Shown here: positions 10,178 to 18,570 of the stretch, one piece after another | Layout of the letters: each line of letters starts with the position of its first letter | How positions within the stretch are numbered: position 1 is the stretch's first letter | From: Candidatus Kaistella beijingensis | Lineage (GTDB): Bacteria; Bacteroidota; Bacteroidia; Flavobacteriales; Weeksellaceae | NCBI RefSeq assembly: GCF_020084865.1 | Contig: NZ_CP071953.1 | Span: forward strand, 248,001-312,000 | Reading direction: 5' to 3' | DNA: 64,000 nucleotides | Made by a program: the position numbers and the translations under genes | The notes under the pieces: generated by a model | The model's database searches: none | Told to the model about the DNA's origin: nothing | Seen by the model: the letters and a program-made list of their open reading frames with translations, nothing else

Positions 10178-11395
10178 TCAATTTATATACTTATCCACGG
10201 CTTTATCTAATTCCTCGCTAATCACTTTGGCGTAAATCTGCGTAATGCCGATATCTGAATGGTCTAACAGCTTTGAAACATATTCAATGCGCATACCGTT
10301 GTTAAGAGCATTTGTAGCGAATGTATGACGGCTTAAATGGAATGATAACGAAAAAGGCAATTCCATATCCTTACCTATTCTTCTTAACTTCTGACCGCAT
10401 AGAATGTTTTTTGCATTGATGATATGTGCCTGATAATCGGTATCGGTATCAAATCTTTCTACATCTTCCAATATCGGGAAAACAAAATCACTTGATTGTG
10501 ATATAGCTGTTTTGTACTGGTTCAGAATATCTATTGCCGTCTGGCCGATTTTAAAACTGTGGGTTCTTCCTGTTTTGCGAATGGTTTTTGTAATGCGTTG
10601 CTCTTTTTCATTATAGTTTTCCCATTTCAAGCTCACTACATCACTAAAACGTAAGCCACCTGCATACACCGAAAAAATGAACATATCTCTAAAGACTTCG
10701 TCTTTTCCTGTGTATTCGATTTTAAAATTGCGTAACTTTTCTACTTGTTCTTTGCTCAAAAATAATCGTTTGCCTTTATCACGTTTTACACGAACTTTTG
10801 AAAACGGATAAATGTTTTCTTCAATTACATCTTCCCTTTGAGCATCACGAAACATTACGGATAAAATCAATAAAGAATAGTGTACCGTAGTTGCTCCATT
10901 TTTCAAATTGTTAGACATATAATTGATATAGTCTTTCAGCATCGTAACAGTAATATCATCGAAATAAATATCCCTGTGTCCAATGAATTTTTCAAACTTG
11001 GCTACATACTGTTTGTAATTTTTATAGGTGGCAACTGATACCGTTCCTTTGATACGCTCGCAACGATTGTAAGCATATTCAAAGAAGTTTGCCATATCCT
11101 TACCTTTTATTGCTTCTTTGAGTTTTCGGGCTGATACGGATTTTCTTTTGCGTTCGTGGTCTGCAACTGTTCCTTCGGCATCGGCAATTTTCTGGGCAAG
11201 AAAGGCGTTCATTCTCGCACTATTGGTGTGGTTCTTCTTTATCTTCTGTTTGTCATCGTCCCATTCGTTGTGCTTCAGCTTTACGCCTGTGGCAACAAAT
11301 TTGGCTTTTCTATCTTTTATAAGTCTTATGTATAAAGGGCTATGACCTGTTTTGTCTTCTTGGTTTGTCCGAAGCACTAATTTTATCGAAGCCAT
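10178..11395 (-). CDS. Tyrosine recombinase (mobile-island type integrase)
   Basis: This 405-residue integrase has an N-terminal arm-binding domain, a SAM-like core-binding domain and a complete catalytic domain: Arg in GGLRFSD, His-x-x-Arg in HLSRHTF, and the nucleophile Tyr in GITQIYAKV. Its organisation is that of Bacteroidota conjugative-transposon and island integrases; I do not see the extra helix that marks integron IntI. It is transcribed away from the cassette array that starts 230 bases upstream of its start, which mimics an integron layout. It more probably belongs to an island that carries the kdp genes. Confidence 0.9.
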   Translation of the reverse strand: MASIKLVLRTNQEDKTGHSPLYIRLIKDRKAKFVATGVKLKHNEWDDDKQKIKKNHTNSARMNAFLAQKIADAEGTVADHERKRKSVSARKLKEAIKGKDMANFFEYAYNRCERIKGTVSVATYKNYKQYVAKFEKFIGHRDIYFDDITVTMLKDYINYMSNNLKNGATTVHYSLLILSVMFRDAQREDVIEENIYPFSKVRVKRDKGKRLFLSKEQVEKLRNFKIEYTGKDEVFRDMFIFSVYAGGLRFSDVVSLKWENYNEKEQRITKTIRKTGRTHSFKIGQTAIDILNQYKTAISQSSDFVFPILEDVERFDTDTDYQAHIINAKNILCGQKLRRIGKDMELPFSLSFHLSRHTFATNALNNGMRIEYVSKLLDHSDIGITQIYAKVISEELDKAVDKYIN

Positions 11396-11624
11396 AAGAA
11401 AAAGTATTATATTTGTTGTACTAAAAAAACAATCGAGTGCAAAACGATGAAACCCTTTATAAATCAGCTATTTCAAAGCGGTGCAACCTGATACAAAGGT
11501 ACAACATTTGGTACAACAAACCTAACATTTCGTTGCGTTTTTTTGCATTATTTCGCTCTTTATAATTTTATAACTTATTGATAATTATGTATTTAAATGC
11601 AAAAAGCTACATACGATTTAATAC
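11396..11624. other. Non-coding junction between integrase and cassette array
   Basis: No gene is visible here. The region holds the integrase promoter and probably the attachment junction of its island. No sequence starting GTTATTAAAA, which would mark the beginning of the cassette that ends at 11634, is present. That cassette therefore seems to have lost its left part. Confidence 0.5.
11494..11520 (-). promoter_or_regulatory. Bacteroidota-type promoter of the integrase gene
   Basis: Minus strand shows a -33 TTTG (11517-11520) and a -7 box TACCTTTG (11494-11501), separated by 15 bases, about 100 bases before the integrase start. The spacer is slightly short for the class. The direct repeat GGTACAACA (twice, 3 bases apart) overlaps the promoter and could be an integrase arm-binding or operator site. 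Confidence 0.5.
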
Positions 11625-11823
11625 TTTTAATAACACTGTATTTGCAAAAGGCGGGGTTGAATATATAATAGAAAAACCCGATGCATTTAGTCGCAACTTG
11701 CTTTTCATATTGTATTTTTTTGTAATTTAACAATCTGAAAAAGCAATTTGATTCGTTCGGTCGAAATTGAACTTGCAGTTAAATTTAGCCCGCCCTTCGC
11801 AAATACTTTTTCCGTTAGCAGAA
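11625..11823 (+). repeat. attC-like site 1 (long class, 199 bp)
   Basis: Left core TTTTAATAAC and right core GTTAGCAGAA enclose an imperfect palindrome (GTATTTGC..GGCGGGG against CCCGCC..GCAAATAC) with an inner hairpin GCTTTTCATATTG / CAATCTGAAAAAGC. It is almost identical to sites 6 and 7. Confidence 0.85.
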
Positions 11824-11840
11824 ATTATAAAAATAAAAGC

Positions 11841-14636
11841 ATGAAAAAACAACAACTGGTTCTATTTATATTTTTGATTATTGTAATAAAATCACAATCA
11901 CCAATTAATTCGAATATAAAAGAAACAAATTTTTTCCCTGGTTCTGAACCTAGTGGATTATTACAAATTAATGACAATATAATATTTGCCGCTAATACAG
12001 GCAGTGGTATCGAACCGCATAAATATAATTTGCAAACGAATTCGGCAAATATGATACAGAATATTAATAATAATTCTGGTAATAGTATGATCAAGAATGA
12101 ATTTTATAAAATAAACAATAGTATATTTTATTTTGCTACAGACAATTCTAATCTTCAGTTATGGACAACAGATTTAGGTACAAATACAACTTCAAAAGTA
12201 AAAGACTTAAATATCTACTATTCTAATTCAAATAACATTATAGCTAAAATTCTAAATAATAAACTATATTTTGTTTTTCAGCAAAAACTTTATGTAAGTG
12301 ATGGAACAGCAAACGGAACAATTCAAATTACCAATGCAGCTAATGTTGGAAATTATTTGTACGAAAATAATGGATATATATTTTTCTTTGGTAATAGCGC
12401 TAATTACGGTAGAGAAATATGGAAAACAGATGGTTCCATCGCTGGCACAACTGTCGTAAAAGATATTAATTCTGGTATAAACTCTTCAATCGTTTATGGT
12501 TATGAAAAAATGTATAACTTTAATAATAAAATTGTATTTATAGCCAGAGATAGTAATTATAATTTAGGATTGTGGAGTACCGACGGGAATGAAATAAACA
12601 CTATAAATTTTTATACTCTGACTAACAATTCTACTTTTTATGATTTTGATTTTCAAAATTATAATAAACTTCTTTTTACCGTTAATGGAGATTTGTGGAA
12701 AACGGACGGAACTTTTATTGGTACCAATCTTATTTACAATAGTATTCCTACCATTAATAAACTCTCATACTATAAAAACAAAATTTACATTGATACAAAT
12801 ACTAATTTATTTTATGTAAATCAATTAGACCAAGTAAATCCTCTAACAGATTCTAACAATACAGTATTTCAAACAATTTCCTCTAGTAATAATGGTAACT
12901 ATTTAGCTTTAAAGGAATATAATAACAATTCTTCGCCAATCTATTTTTATGATAATAGTAATATATTAAAAACAAATATAAAATCTGCAAATGATAGTAA
13001 ATTCATTGAATATCAAAATCGATTAATTTTTTCAGGTTATATTGATTCTTATATTGATTTTTATACTACATATAAAAATACCGAATTATTTTCTTATGAT
13101 CCCTTGAATAATATTTCAAACATTGAAAAAGATTTAATTTATAATAGTTATGGAACACCTCGTTATCATACCGAAGTAAATGGAGAGGTTTATTTTCTAT
13201 CTAAAGATGGCTACTATTATCAAGTATATAAAATAGACACTAATGACAACTTGGTAAAATTAAGTAACAATTTGGAAGAGACTTTTCCAGACAATATATT
13301 AAAATATAAACCTGTGACTGTTTCGGGTAATTTTATTTATTTTCACAACAGTAAAATATACAGAACAAATACAGCAACCAGTTCAACGGATCAAATCTTA
13401 CCTCCTGCAAATGAAAAAATATATGGAATATACCCACCAAACAATAACAAAGTCATTATAAAAACATATAATAGTTCTGATAAATATATGAGAATTTGGA
13501 GTTTGGAAAATAATTCAACAAATTTTTCTTTATTAATAGAAAAATATGTCAATAATATGCCGTCTTCCCTATTAAACGTTGATAATGACTTTGTAAAGAC
13601 AGACAACGGAATTTATTTTAAAATGATAAATAATTCTACAACAGAAATTTGGAAATCTGACGGTACGTTGAGTAATACGATAAAAATAACAGAAGTTGGT
13701 AGCATATACGCATTAAAATGTTTCTTAGGTATTCTTAATAATAAAGTGTTTTTTGCAAATAATCTATATACAAACTTGCAAAATTCAGAGCTATATTATA
13801 TTGATGATAGTAGTAACCAAAAATTTTTGATTCAAAACAATTATCGATTTATTGACGGAAATTCATTTGTTGCAAATAATAAATTATATTTTTTCACTTC
13901 TAGTAGTAACGGTTATTACACTGAAATGCATAAAACAGATGGGACTACACAGGGGAGCCAATTAATTACTACAAGTTATTTCACTGGTGAGAATTCTATA
14001 ACTAAATGTGGAAATCAAAATTATTTTCTTGCTAATTATGGAGGAAATCAAACAACGGGAATTTATAGGACTGATGGTACAACAAATGGAACGTTTTTGG
14101 TTGTTGATGGTTATCAAACTGGAGTTATCGGACAAAACTTCACTTTTTTAAATTGTCTAAATAATGAAATCTATGCAGTAGATTCTATGCAAAGAATTTT
14201 CAAAACTAATGGAAGTGCTGGAAACTATCAACAACTGAGTTTTACAATAAATAATCAACCTTTACAACAACCTGCCTATACGTGGATTAAAAGTTTATAT
14301 ACAAATAATTCAAAAATTTATTTTAGTGTCGATCAATATAACAATCACGGTGAAGAACTTTTTGTTTCTGATTCAATTAACACATTAGACGTTGGTAATG
14401 ATAATATTGTAAGTAATAAGATATTAATCTATCCGAACCCTGCAACTAATGAGTTTAATGTTATACTAAATAACGGCGAAAAAATAAAAAAAATAATCAT
14501 ATATGATGCAAATGGTAGAATTATCTCTACACATAATAATACAATAATAAATGTTAAAAATTTATCAGCTGGAATATATTTTCTAAATATTTTTACTAAT
14601 TTCAAAAACTATAGTAGTAAACTAATTAAAAAATAA
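11841..14636 (+). CDS. Secreted ELWxxDGT-repeat protein with T9SS sorting domain
   Basis: From the ATG at 11841 the product has 931 residues. It has a signal peptide (about residues 1-20), then many beta-propeller-like repeats with the pattern E(I/L)WKTDGTxxGT (for example REIWKTDGSIAGT and MHKTDGTTQGS), and a C-terminal type IX secretion sorting domain (YPNPATNEFNV ... SAGIYFL). It should be exported across the outer membrane by T9SS and attached to the surface or released. A longer frame from 11748 would start inside the repeat site and is rejected. This is a very large single-gene cassette. Confidence 0.85.
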   Translation: MKKQQLVLFIFLIIVIKSQSPINSNIKETNFFPGSEPSGLLQINDNIIFAANTGSGIEPHKYNLQTNSANMIQNINNNSGNSMIKNEFYKINNSIFYFATDNSNLQLWTTDLGTNTTSKVKDLNIYYSNSNNIIAKILNNKLYFVFQQKLYVSDGTANGTIQITNAANVGNYLYENNGYIFFFGNSANYGREIWKTDGSIAGTTVVKDINSGINSSIVYGYEKMYNFNNKIVFIARDSNYNLGLWSTDGNEINTINFYTLTNNSTFYDFDFQNYNKLLFTVNGDLWKTDGTFIGTNLIYNSIPTINKLSYYKNKIYIDTNTNLFYVNQLDQVNPLTDSNNTVFQTISSSNNGNYLALKEYNNNSSPIYFYDNSNILKTNIKSANDSKFIEYQNRLIFSGYIDSYIDFYTTYKNTELFSYDPLNNISNIEKDLIYNSYGTPRYHTEVNGEVYFLSKDGYYYQVYKIDTNDNLVKLSNNLEETFPDNILKYKPVTVSGNFIYFHNSKIYRTNTATSSTDQILPPANEKIYGIYPPNNNKVIIKTYNSSDKYMRIWSLENNSTNFSLLIEKYVNNMPSSLLNVDNDFVKTDNGIYFKMINNSTTEIWKSDGTLSNTIKITEVGSIYALKCFLGILNNKVFFANNLYTNLQNSELYYIDDSSNQKFLIQNNYRFIDGNSFVANNKLYFFTSSSNGYYTEMHKTDGTTQGSQLITTSYFTGENSITKCGNQNYFLANYGGNQTTGIYRTDGTTNGTFLVVDGYQTGVIGQNFTFLNCLNNEIYAVDSMQRIFKTNGSAGNYQQLSFTINNQPLQQPAYTWIKSLYTNNSKIYFSVDQYNNHGEELFVSDSINTLDVGNDNIVSNKILIYPNPATNEFNVILNNGEKIKKIIIYDANGRIISTHNNTIINVKNLSAGIYFLNIFTNFKNYSSKLIKK

Positions 14637-14657
14637 TCTTTTGCAATTAAATATAAC

Positions 14658-14796
14658 TTCTGCTAACAAGGCATTGCCAAAAGCGAGGCTGAAGTACATT
14701 TTTAATAGTTTAAGTAATTAATTAAAAATATGGTATTTATATTGAAGATCGGTGCAAAAAAAACCCGCCTTCGGCAATACCCCACCGTTAGCAGAA
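14658..14796 (+). repeat. attC-like site 2 (short class, 139 bp)
   Basis: Left core TTCTGCTAAC is the exact reverse complement of the start of its own cassette (GTTAGCAGAA at 11814). Arms read GGCATTGCCAAAAGCGAGGC and CCCGCCTTCGGCAATAC. The right core is GTTAGCAGAA. It lacks the GCTTTTC/GAAAAAGC inner hairpin of the long class. Confidence 0.85.
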
Positions 14797-14820
14797 ATTT
14801 TATCCAAAGACCTGTCATAA

Positions 14821-15363
14821 ATGGAATTAAACTATAGTTTAGATGAAAATGATTTCTTAGAATATCAACTTTATACCGCCTCAAAAAGTAAAAATATAAG
14901 AAATCAGCGAAGACGAAATTTAATAATAATGATTGTAATCTTTTTAGCTTTTTTCATTTCAATTTATAATTCCACTAAAAGCTTTCCGATTATTCCTTTG
15001 CTTATTTACATTGCCTTGATAATAGCTTATAAAATTTATGAAACATATCGATACAAAAATCACTACAAAAAATTCATAAATGAAAACTACAAAGAAAGAT
15101 TTGGACTAATGTGCAAACTAAATTTTGCCGAAAACCAAATTATTGAGGAAAGCAAACTAGGAGAATCCAAAATAAATTTCGAAAGTTTGACTGAAATTAA
15201 TGAAACTAAAAATTATTATTTCCTAAAATTGCTAACTTCACAAAGTCTAATAATTCCTAAAAAAGTAATTCAAAACATTCAACAATTTAATTCCATGCTA
15301 AACGAAATCAAATCAAAATATAACCTGAAAGAAAATATAGATTTAGACTGGAAGTGGAAATAA
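14821..15363 (+). CDS. YcxB-like membrane protein
   Basis: The 180-residue protein has two adjacent membrane helices (about residues 37-54 and 58-75). They are followed by a soluble C-terminal domain with the YcxB-like pattern (FESLTEINETKNYYFL .. IPKKVI). It is the only gene of its cassette. Function of this family is unknown; some members occur with toxins or in membrane stress contexts. The start at 14821 is the first ATG after the right core of site 2. Confidence 0.7.
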   Translation: MELNYSLDENDFLEYQLYTASKSKNIRNQRRRNLIIMIVIFLAFFISIYNSTKSFPIIPLLIYIALIIAYKIYETYRYKNHYKKFINENYKERFGLMCKLNFAENQIIEESKLGESKINFESLTEINETKNYYFLKLLTSQSLIIPKKVIQNIQQFNSMLNEIKSKYNLKENIDLDWKWK

Positions 15364-15368
15364 AAAAC

Positions 15369-15568
15369 TTCTGCTAACATAGTATTTGCAAAAGGCGGGG
15401 TTGAATATTTAATAGAACTATTAGTTGCATTTAGTCGCGCCTGCTTTTTCGTTCCACAATTTTTTTGTAGTTTAGTTCCACGAAAAAAGCATTCGCTTTG
15501 GTTAGTCGAAATTGAACTTTTCGTCCAATTTAGCCCGCCCTTCGCAAATACTTTTTCCGTTATCTGTA
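15369..15568 (+). repeat. attC-like site 3 (long class, 200 bp)
   Basis: Left core TTCTGCTAAC matches the cassette start GTTAGCAGAA at 14787. Right core is GTTATCTGTA. The inner hairpin is GCTTTTTCGTTCCAC.. / ..GTTCCACGAAAAAAGC with TGTAGTTTAG in its loop. Confidence 0.85.
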
Positions 15569-15590
15569 ACCATAAAAACAAATACTATAT

Positions 15591-16229
15591 ATGAAATGCC
15601 CACATTGTAACATTGAAGTAAATGAAAATTTTTCTAATAATTTTATTGGAAATGACAAGGATGGAAGATACAATTTATTATGGATGAATTGTCCCAATGT
15701 AAAATGTGAAAAATTCATAATCAAACTACAAAAAAGAGATAATCTTAATAAAGTAATTGAAGAATATTTGGTTAGACCTATAACAGCGAGTAGGCCGCCC
15801 GTTCCAGTTGAAGTTGACAAAAACTTTTCTGATGACTATAATGAAGCATGTTTAGTTGTTAATTTCAGTCCTAAAGCAAGTGCTGCTTTGAGTAGAAGGT
15901 GTTTACAAAATATTTTAAGAGAGAAGGCGGGAGTGAAAAAAGGAGATTTAGCTAACGAAATCCAAGAAGTCATTGACGATGGCAAACTTCCAACTTATCT
16001 TATTGAAAGTATAGATGCTATACGAAATATAGGGAATTTTGCTGCTCATCCTAACAAAAGTAAAATAACCGGAGAAATTGTTCCGGTTGAAATTGGCGAA
16101 GCAGAATGGTTGCTTGATGTAATTGAGTCCTTATTTGATTTTTATTTTGTTCAACCAAAAATTCTTCAGGAGAAAAGAAACGAATTAAATAAAAAACTAG
16201 CTGATTTAGGCAAACCAAAAATGAAATAA
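15591..16229 (+). CDS. DUF4145 domain protein
   Basis: The 212-residue protein has an N-terminal zinc-ribbon-like CPHC ... CPNVKC and a DUF4145 domain (SAALSRRCLQNILREKAG .. IRNIGNFAAHP). DUF4145 proteins are often found in or next to restriction and defence genes, sometimes with an endonuclease partner. Here it is the sole gene of a cassette. A relative broken by a stop codon is in the cassette at 56437-57111. Confidence 0.75.
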   Translation: MKCPHCNIEVNENFSNNFIGNDKDGRYNLLWMNCPNVKCEKFIIKLQKRDNLNKVIEEYLVRPITASRPPVPVEVDKNFSDDYNEACLVVNFSPKASAALSRRCLQNILREKAGVKKGDLANEIQEVIDDGKLPTYLIESIDAIRNIGNFAAHPNKSKITGEIVPVEIGEAEWLLDVIESLFDFYFVQPKILQEKRNELNKKLADLGKPKMK

Positions 16230-16284
16230 TATGGCTACAGATAACATATTCTATGTCAAAAAACAAGTACTATTTTGAATTTTT

Positions 16285-17289
16285 TCATGCCGCAAATTGT
16301 TGTGTTTTCACGTAGGGAGTCCCACGCTCGATGACCGCAAAAATCCGGTTGACGAGTTTGAATTTAACGTTGTTTAGCGCCAACATTTTCGGTTTTCCTT
16401 CCGCTTGTTTTCGCTCGTAGTAGAGCTTCAGCTCGTGGTCGTACTTTATTGCCGTCAGTGAAAGCAGGTGCAGTATCGACTTCATCTTTTTGTCGGCAAA
16501 AGGGCTCACCCTGCTTTTCCCCCGGATGCTGGTTCCCGATGTTCTCCCGAATGGCGCTATTCCGCAGTAGCACGCATATTTTCTCGCATTCCTGAACCGC
16601 AGAAATCCCTTCGTGGTGAGCAGCAGATAAAGCGTTCCGATTTCTCCGACTCCCGGTATGCTGCGCAACAGCTCCTGTTTAGCGTTAAGGTCTTCATCGC
16701 TCCTGACGAGTTTGCTTATTGCCAGTTCCAGGGTTTTCAGCTGGGATTTCAGGAACGTTACCGTCTTTCTGTTGGCGGATTTCACGCTCCTGTAGACTTC
16801 CTTTCCCAAGAATTCCTCGCCCTCCGAAGTGCGCTCGAAACTTTTTATCGCGGCGATGAGCTTTTCGCGTTCCGCATTCATTAGGTTAAGTTGCTGGTAG
16901 ATGATTTCGGGAACTTCCGAGAGTTGGATCTTGTCCTCGTTGCGCATCGCGTATTTGGCGATCTCCTGCGCATCTATCGTGTCGCTCTTGCCTCTGGAAA
17001 GCCCTCTGGAACGCTTGATCTCGATTGCGGGGACTTCCGCATAGTTCCAACCGTTCCCGCACAGGAACACCGCCAGAATAGTGGAGTAGATTCCGGTATG
17101 CTCGAAGACCACGAGTGTGTCCTCCATCATCAGTCCTTCCTTTGAAAACGCTGCAAATAGCGTCTGCAGAGACTTTTTCTCATTGGCGACGCTTCCTCTC
17201 TTTACCGTGTCTCTTTCCGAAATCAGGAGGCAGTAGTCCAAGGTGTTTTTGGAGACGTCGAAACCCAGGTAGTTTTTGTAATTTTTCAT
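16285..17289 (-). CDS. IS110-family transposase (copy 1, intact)
   Basis: The 334-residue recombinase has an N-terminal RuvC-like DEDD domain (FDVSKNTLD, FEHTGIY, SDTIDAQ) and a C-terminal Tnp domain (SIPGVGEIG, CGIAPFGRTSGTS, serine-containing catalytic region). It belongs to the family that uses a bridge RNA to pair donor and target DNA. It differs from copy 2 by a few residues and keeps the normal C-terminus (VKTQQFAA). Confidence 0.93.
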   Translation of the reverse strand: MKNYKNYLGFDVSKNTLDYCLLISERDTVKRGSVANEKKSLQTLFAAFSKEGLMMEDTLVVFEHTGIYSTILAVFLCGNGWNYAEVPAIEIKRSRGLSRGKSDTIDAQEIAKYAMRNEDKIQLSEVPEIIYQQLNLMNAEREKLIAAIKSFERTSEGEEFLGKEVYRSVKSANRKTVTFLKSQLKTLELAISKLVRSDEDLNAKQELLRSIPGVGEIGTLYLLLTTKGFLRFRNARKYACYCGIAPFGRTSGTSIRGKSRVSPFADKKMKSILHLLSLTAIKYDHELKLYYERKQAEGKPKMLALNNVKFKLVNRIFAVIERGTPYVKTQQFAA

Positions 17290-17299
17290 ATCTTTATTT

Positions 17300-17456
17300 T
17301 TTGAAAGGTGGTTGAATGGTTTTAAAATCTTTAGTAGTTCTTGTCTAATATTCTATTTGAAACATCAGTTCAACCTTTATGCAAAACAGAGTACTGATAT
17401 GTTAGTTAAATCTGATTTAATTTACAGGGTTTTTTAGGTCACTCTGTTTTGCTTTC
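17300..17456 (-). ncRNA. Bridge RNA of IS110 copy 1
   Basis: Reading the minus strand, stem GCAAAACAGAG / CTCTGTTTTGC (17442-17452 and 17381-17391) encloses a loop with AAAACCC (17427-17433) and CTAACAT (17399-17405). These two segments match the two strands of the insertion target CTAACAT^GGGTTTT. A second stem, AAAGGTTGAA / TTCAACC..CTTT (17369-17378 and about 17303-17316), encloses ATAGAATAT (17348-17356) and TAAAGAT (17327-17333), which match the two element ends as joined in the circle. This is the layout of a target loop followed by a donor loop, as in IS621-type bridge RNAs. Confidence 0.8.
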
Positions 17457-17735
17457 TAAAGGTATTTATTTTATGGATGCAAAGTAAAGATGGGTTTTGC
17501 AAGATGCGGGGTTGAAGGAAATCTCAGAGAAATTCTAGAAAATACCCGCAAAAACTTTTCCATTTTTTAGTTTTTTCGTAATTTTAAAAAATGGAAAAAG
17601 TTTTTGCTAGCGTTCGGTCATCTCTTGAAATTTCGGTTGCAGTAGTCCGCACCTCGCAAAGCCCTTTCCCGTTGTACGACATTTTAGAAAGATTCCGCTT
17701 TAAAACAAAAATTTTGCATTGATTTAACTTTTTAC

Positions 17736-17761
17736 TATATTTGTATCCAAATGAATACAAA
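17736..17761 (+). promoter_or_regulatory. Promoter and operator of the HigBA-like pair
   Basis: A -7 box TATATTTG (17736-17743) overlaps an inverted repeat TTTGTAT-N8-ATACAAA (17740-17761) that ends right at the toxin start codon. This suggests autorepression by the toxin-antitoxin complex. Confidence 0.6.
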
Positions 17762-18061
17762 ATGTACTTTATTGAGAAAACAAATGAGTTTGACAAGTGG
17801 TTCCGAAAATTAAAAGATATCCGAGCAAAGGCTAAAATCTTGTTCCGAATCCAGAAATTACAAAACGAAGAACATTTTGGAGATTGCAAACCTGTTGGAA
17901 ATGGAATCAGCGAATTGCGAATAAATTTTGCAAAGGGCTACAGAATCTATTTCAAAGAGACAGATGGAAAAATTATTATCTTGTTAATTGGCGGCGACAA
18001 ATCAAGCCAACAAAAAGATATAGAAAAAGCGAAAGAAATTTGGGAAAAAATAAAAGAATAA
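17762..18061 (+). CDS. HigB/RelE-like toxin
   Basis: The 99-residue basic protein matches the phage-derived Gp49-like/HigB toxin family (FDKWFRKLKDIRAKAKI .. ELRINFAKGYRIYF .. LLIGGDKSSQQKDIEKA). Members are ribosome-dependent mRNA nucleases. It precedes its antitoxin by 3 bases, the reversed order typical of this family. The start at 17762 follows the operator; an upstream TTG at 17741 would put the operator inside the gene. Toxin-antitoxin pairs are typical stabilising cargo of large cassette arrays. Confidence 0.88.
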   Translation: MYFIEKTNEFDKWFRKLKDIRAKAKILFRIQKLQNEEHFGDCKPVGNGISELRINFAKGYRIYFKETDGKIIILLIGGDKSSQQKDIEKAKEIWEKIKE

Positions 18062-18064
18062 AGA

Positions 18065-18349
18065 ATGGATATTTCAAAATTTGACATTGCAGATTATTTG
18101 GACAGCAACGAAATGATTGCTGAATATCTTAATGTTGTCCTTGAAGAAGGCGATGATTCTGAAATTGTTGTAGCAATTGGTAATATTGCAAAAGCAATCG
18201 GAATGACAAAAATTGCAGAAGAAACTGGAATGAGCAGACCGAGTTTGTACAAAGCACTATCTGAAGGTGCAAAACCACAGTTTTCAACAATTATGAAAGT
18301 TTTGAAAGCAGTTGGCGGACAAATAAGAGTTAATCCTATAACTGCATAA
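18065..18349 (+). CDS. HigA-like antitoxin (addiction module antidote)
   Basis: The 94-residue protein has the helix-turn-helix of the putative addiction-module antidote family (IGMTKIAEETGMSRPSLYKAL) and an acidic N-terminus (LEEGDDSEIV) likely to contact the toxin. It neutralises the toxin encoded just upstream and probably binds the palindrome at 17740-17761. It ends 8 bases before the next attC-like core. Confidence 0.88.
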   Translation: MDISKFDIADYLDSNEMIAEYLNVVLEEGDDSEIVVAIGNIAKAIGMTKIAEETGMSRPSLYKALSEGAKPQFSTIMKVLKAVGGQIRVNPITA

Positions 18350-18356
18350 AAAAAAC

Positions 18357-18559
18357 GTCGTACAACATGGGTTTGGCAAAAGCGGGGCGGAGAGTTATCA
18401 TTTAGAAGATTTCAGCACTTTTAGCCGCAAAAAACCATTTCGTTTTTTTATTTTTTGTAATTTTGAAAAAACGAAAATGGTTTTTGCTCGGTTCGGGTTT
18501 GGTTGGAATTTCCGGCTTTCTTATCCCCGCCTTCGCCAAGCCCTTTCCCGTTATCTGCA
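18357..18559 (+). repeat. attC-like site 5 (long class, 203 bp)
   Basis: Left core GTCGTACAAC is the exact complement of the cassette start GTTGTACGAC at 17671. Right core is GTTATCTGCA. Inner hairpin is CATTTCGTTTTTT / AAAAAACGAAAATG with a perfect -7-like box TAATTTTG in the loop. Bases after the left core (ATGGGTTTGGC) are also a near match to the IS110 target. Confidence 0.85.
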
Positions 18560-18570
18560 ATTATCACAAA

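Larger units (their letters stand above)
16248..17491 (-). mobile_element. IS110-family insertion sequence, copy 1
   Basis: The 1244-bp element lies between AACAT and GGGTTTTGC of site 4. Comparison with copy 2 (22424-23666) fixes the ends: ATTCTATG at the left and TAAAGAT at the right. It has one transposase gene, a 37-base tail after it and about 200 bases of non-coding leader before it, the arrangement of the IS110 subgroup. It has no terminal inverted repeats. The dinucleotide AT flanks it on the left and ends it on the right, consistent with an AT core. Its GC content is clearly higher than that of its neighbours. Confidence 0.9.
16236..17680 (+). repeat. attC-like site 4 (long class, interrupted by IS110 copy 1)
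   Basis: The site is split into 16236-16247 (left core TACAGATAAC plus AT) and 17492-17680, ending in the right core GTTGTACGAC. Without the insertion it would be 201 bp. Left core is the exact complement of the cassette start GTTATCTGTA at 15559. The arms are close to those of site 14. Confidence 0.85.

Noticed and set aside
10178..11395. The integrase at 10.2-11.4 kb as a true integron IntI.
   Set aside because: It has an arm-binding N-terminal domain and no visible IntI-specific insert; it looks like a mobile-island integrase.
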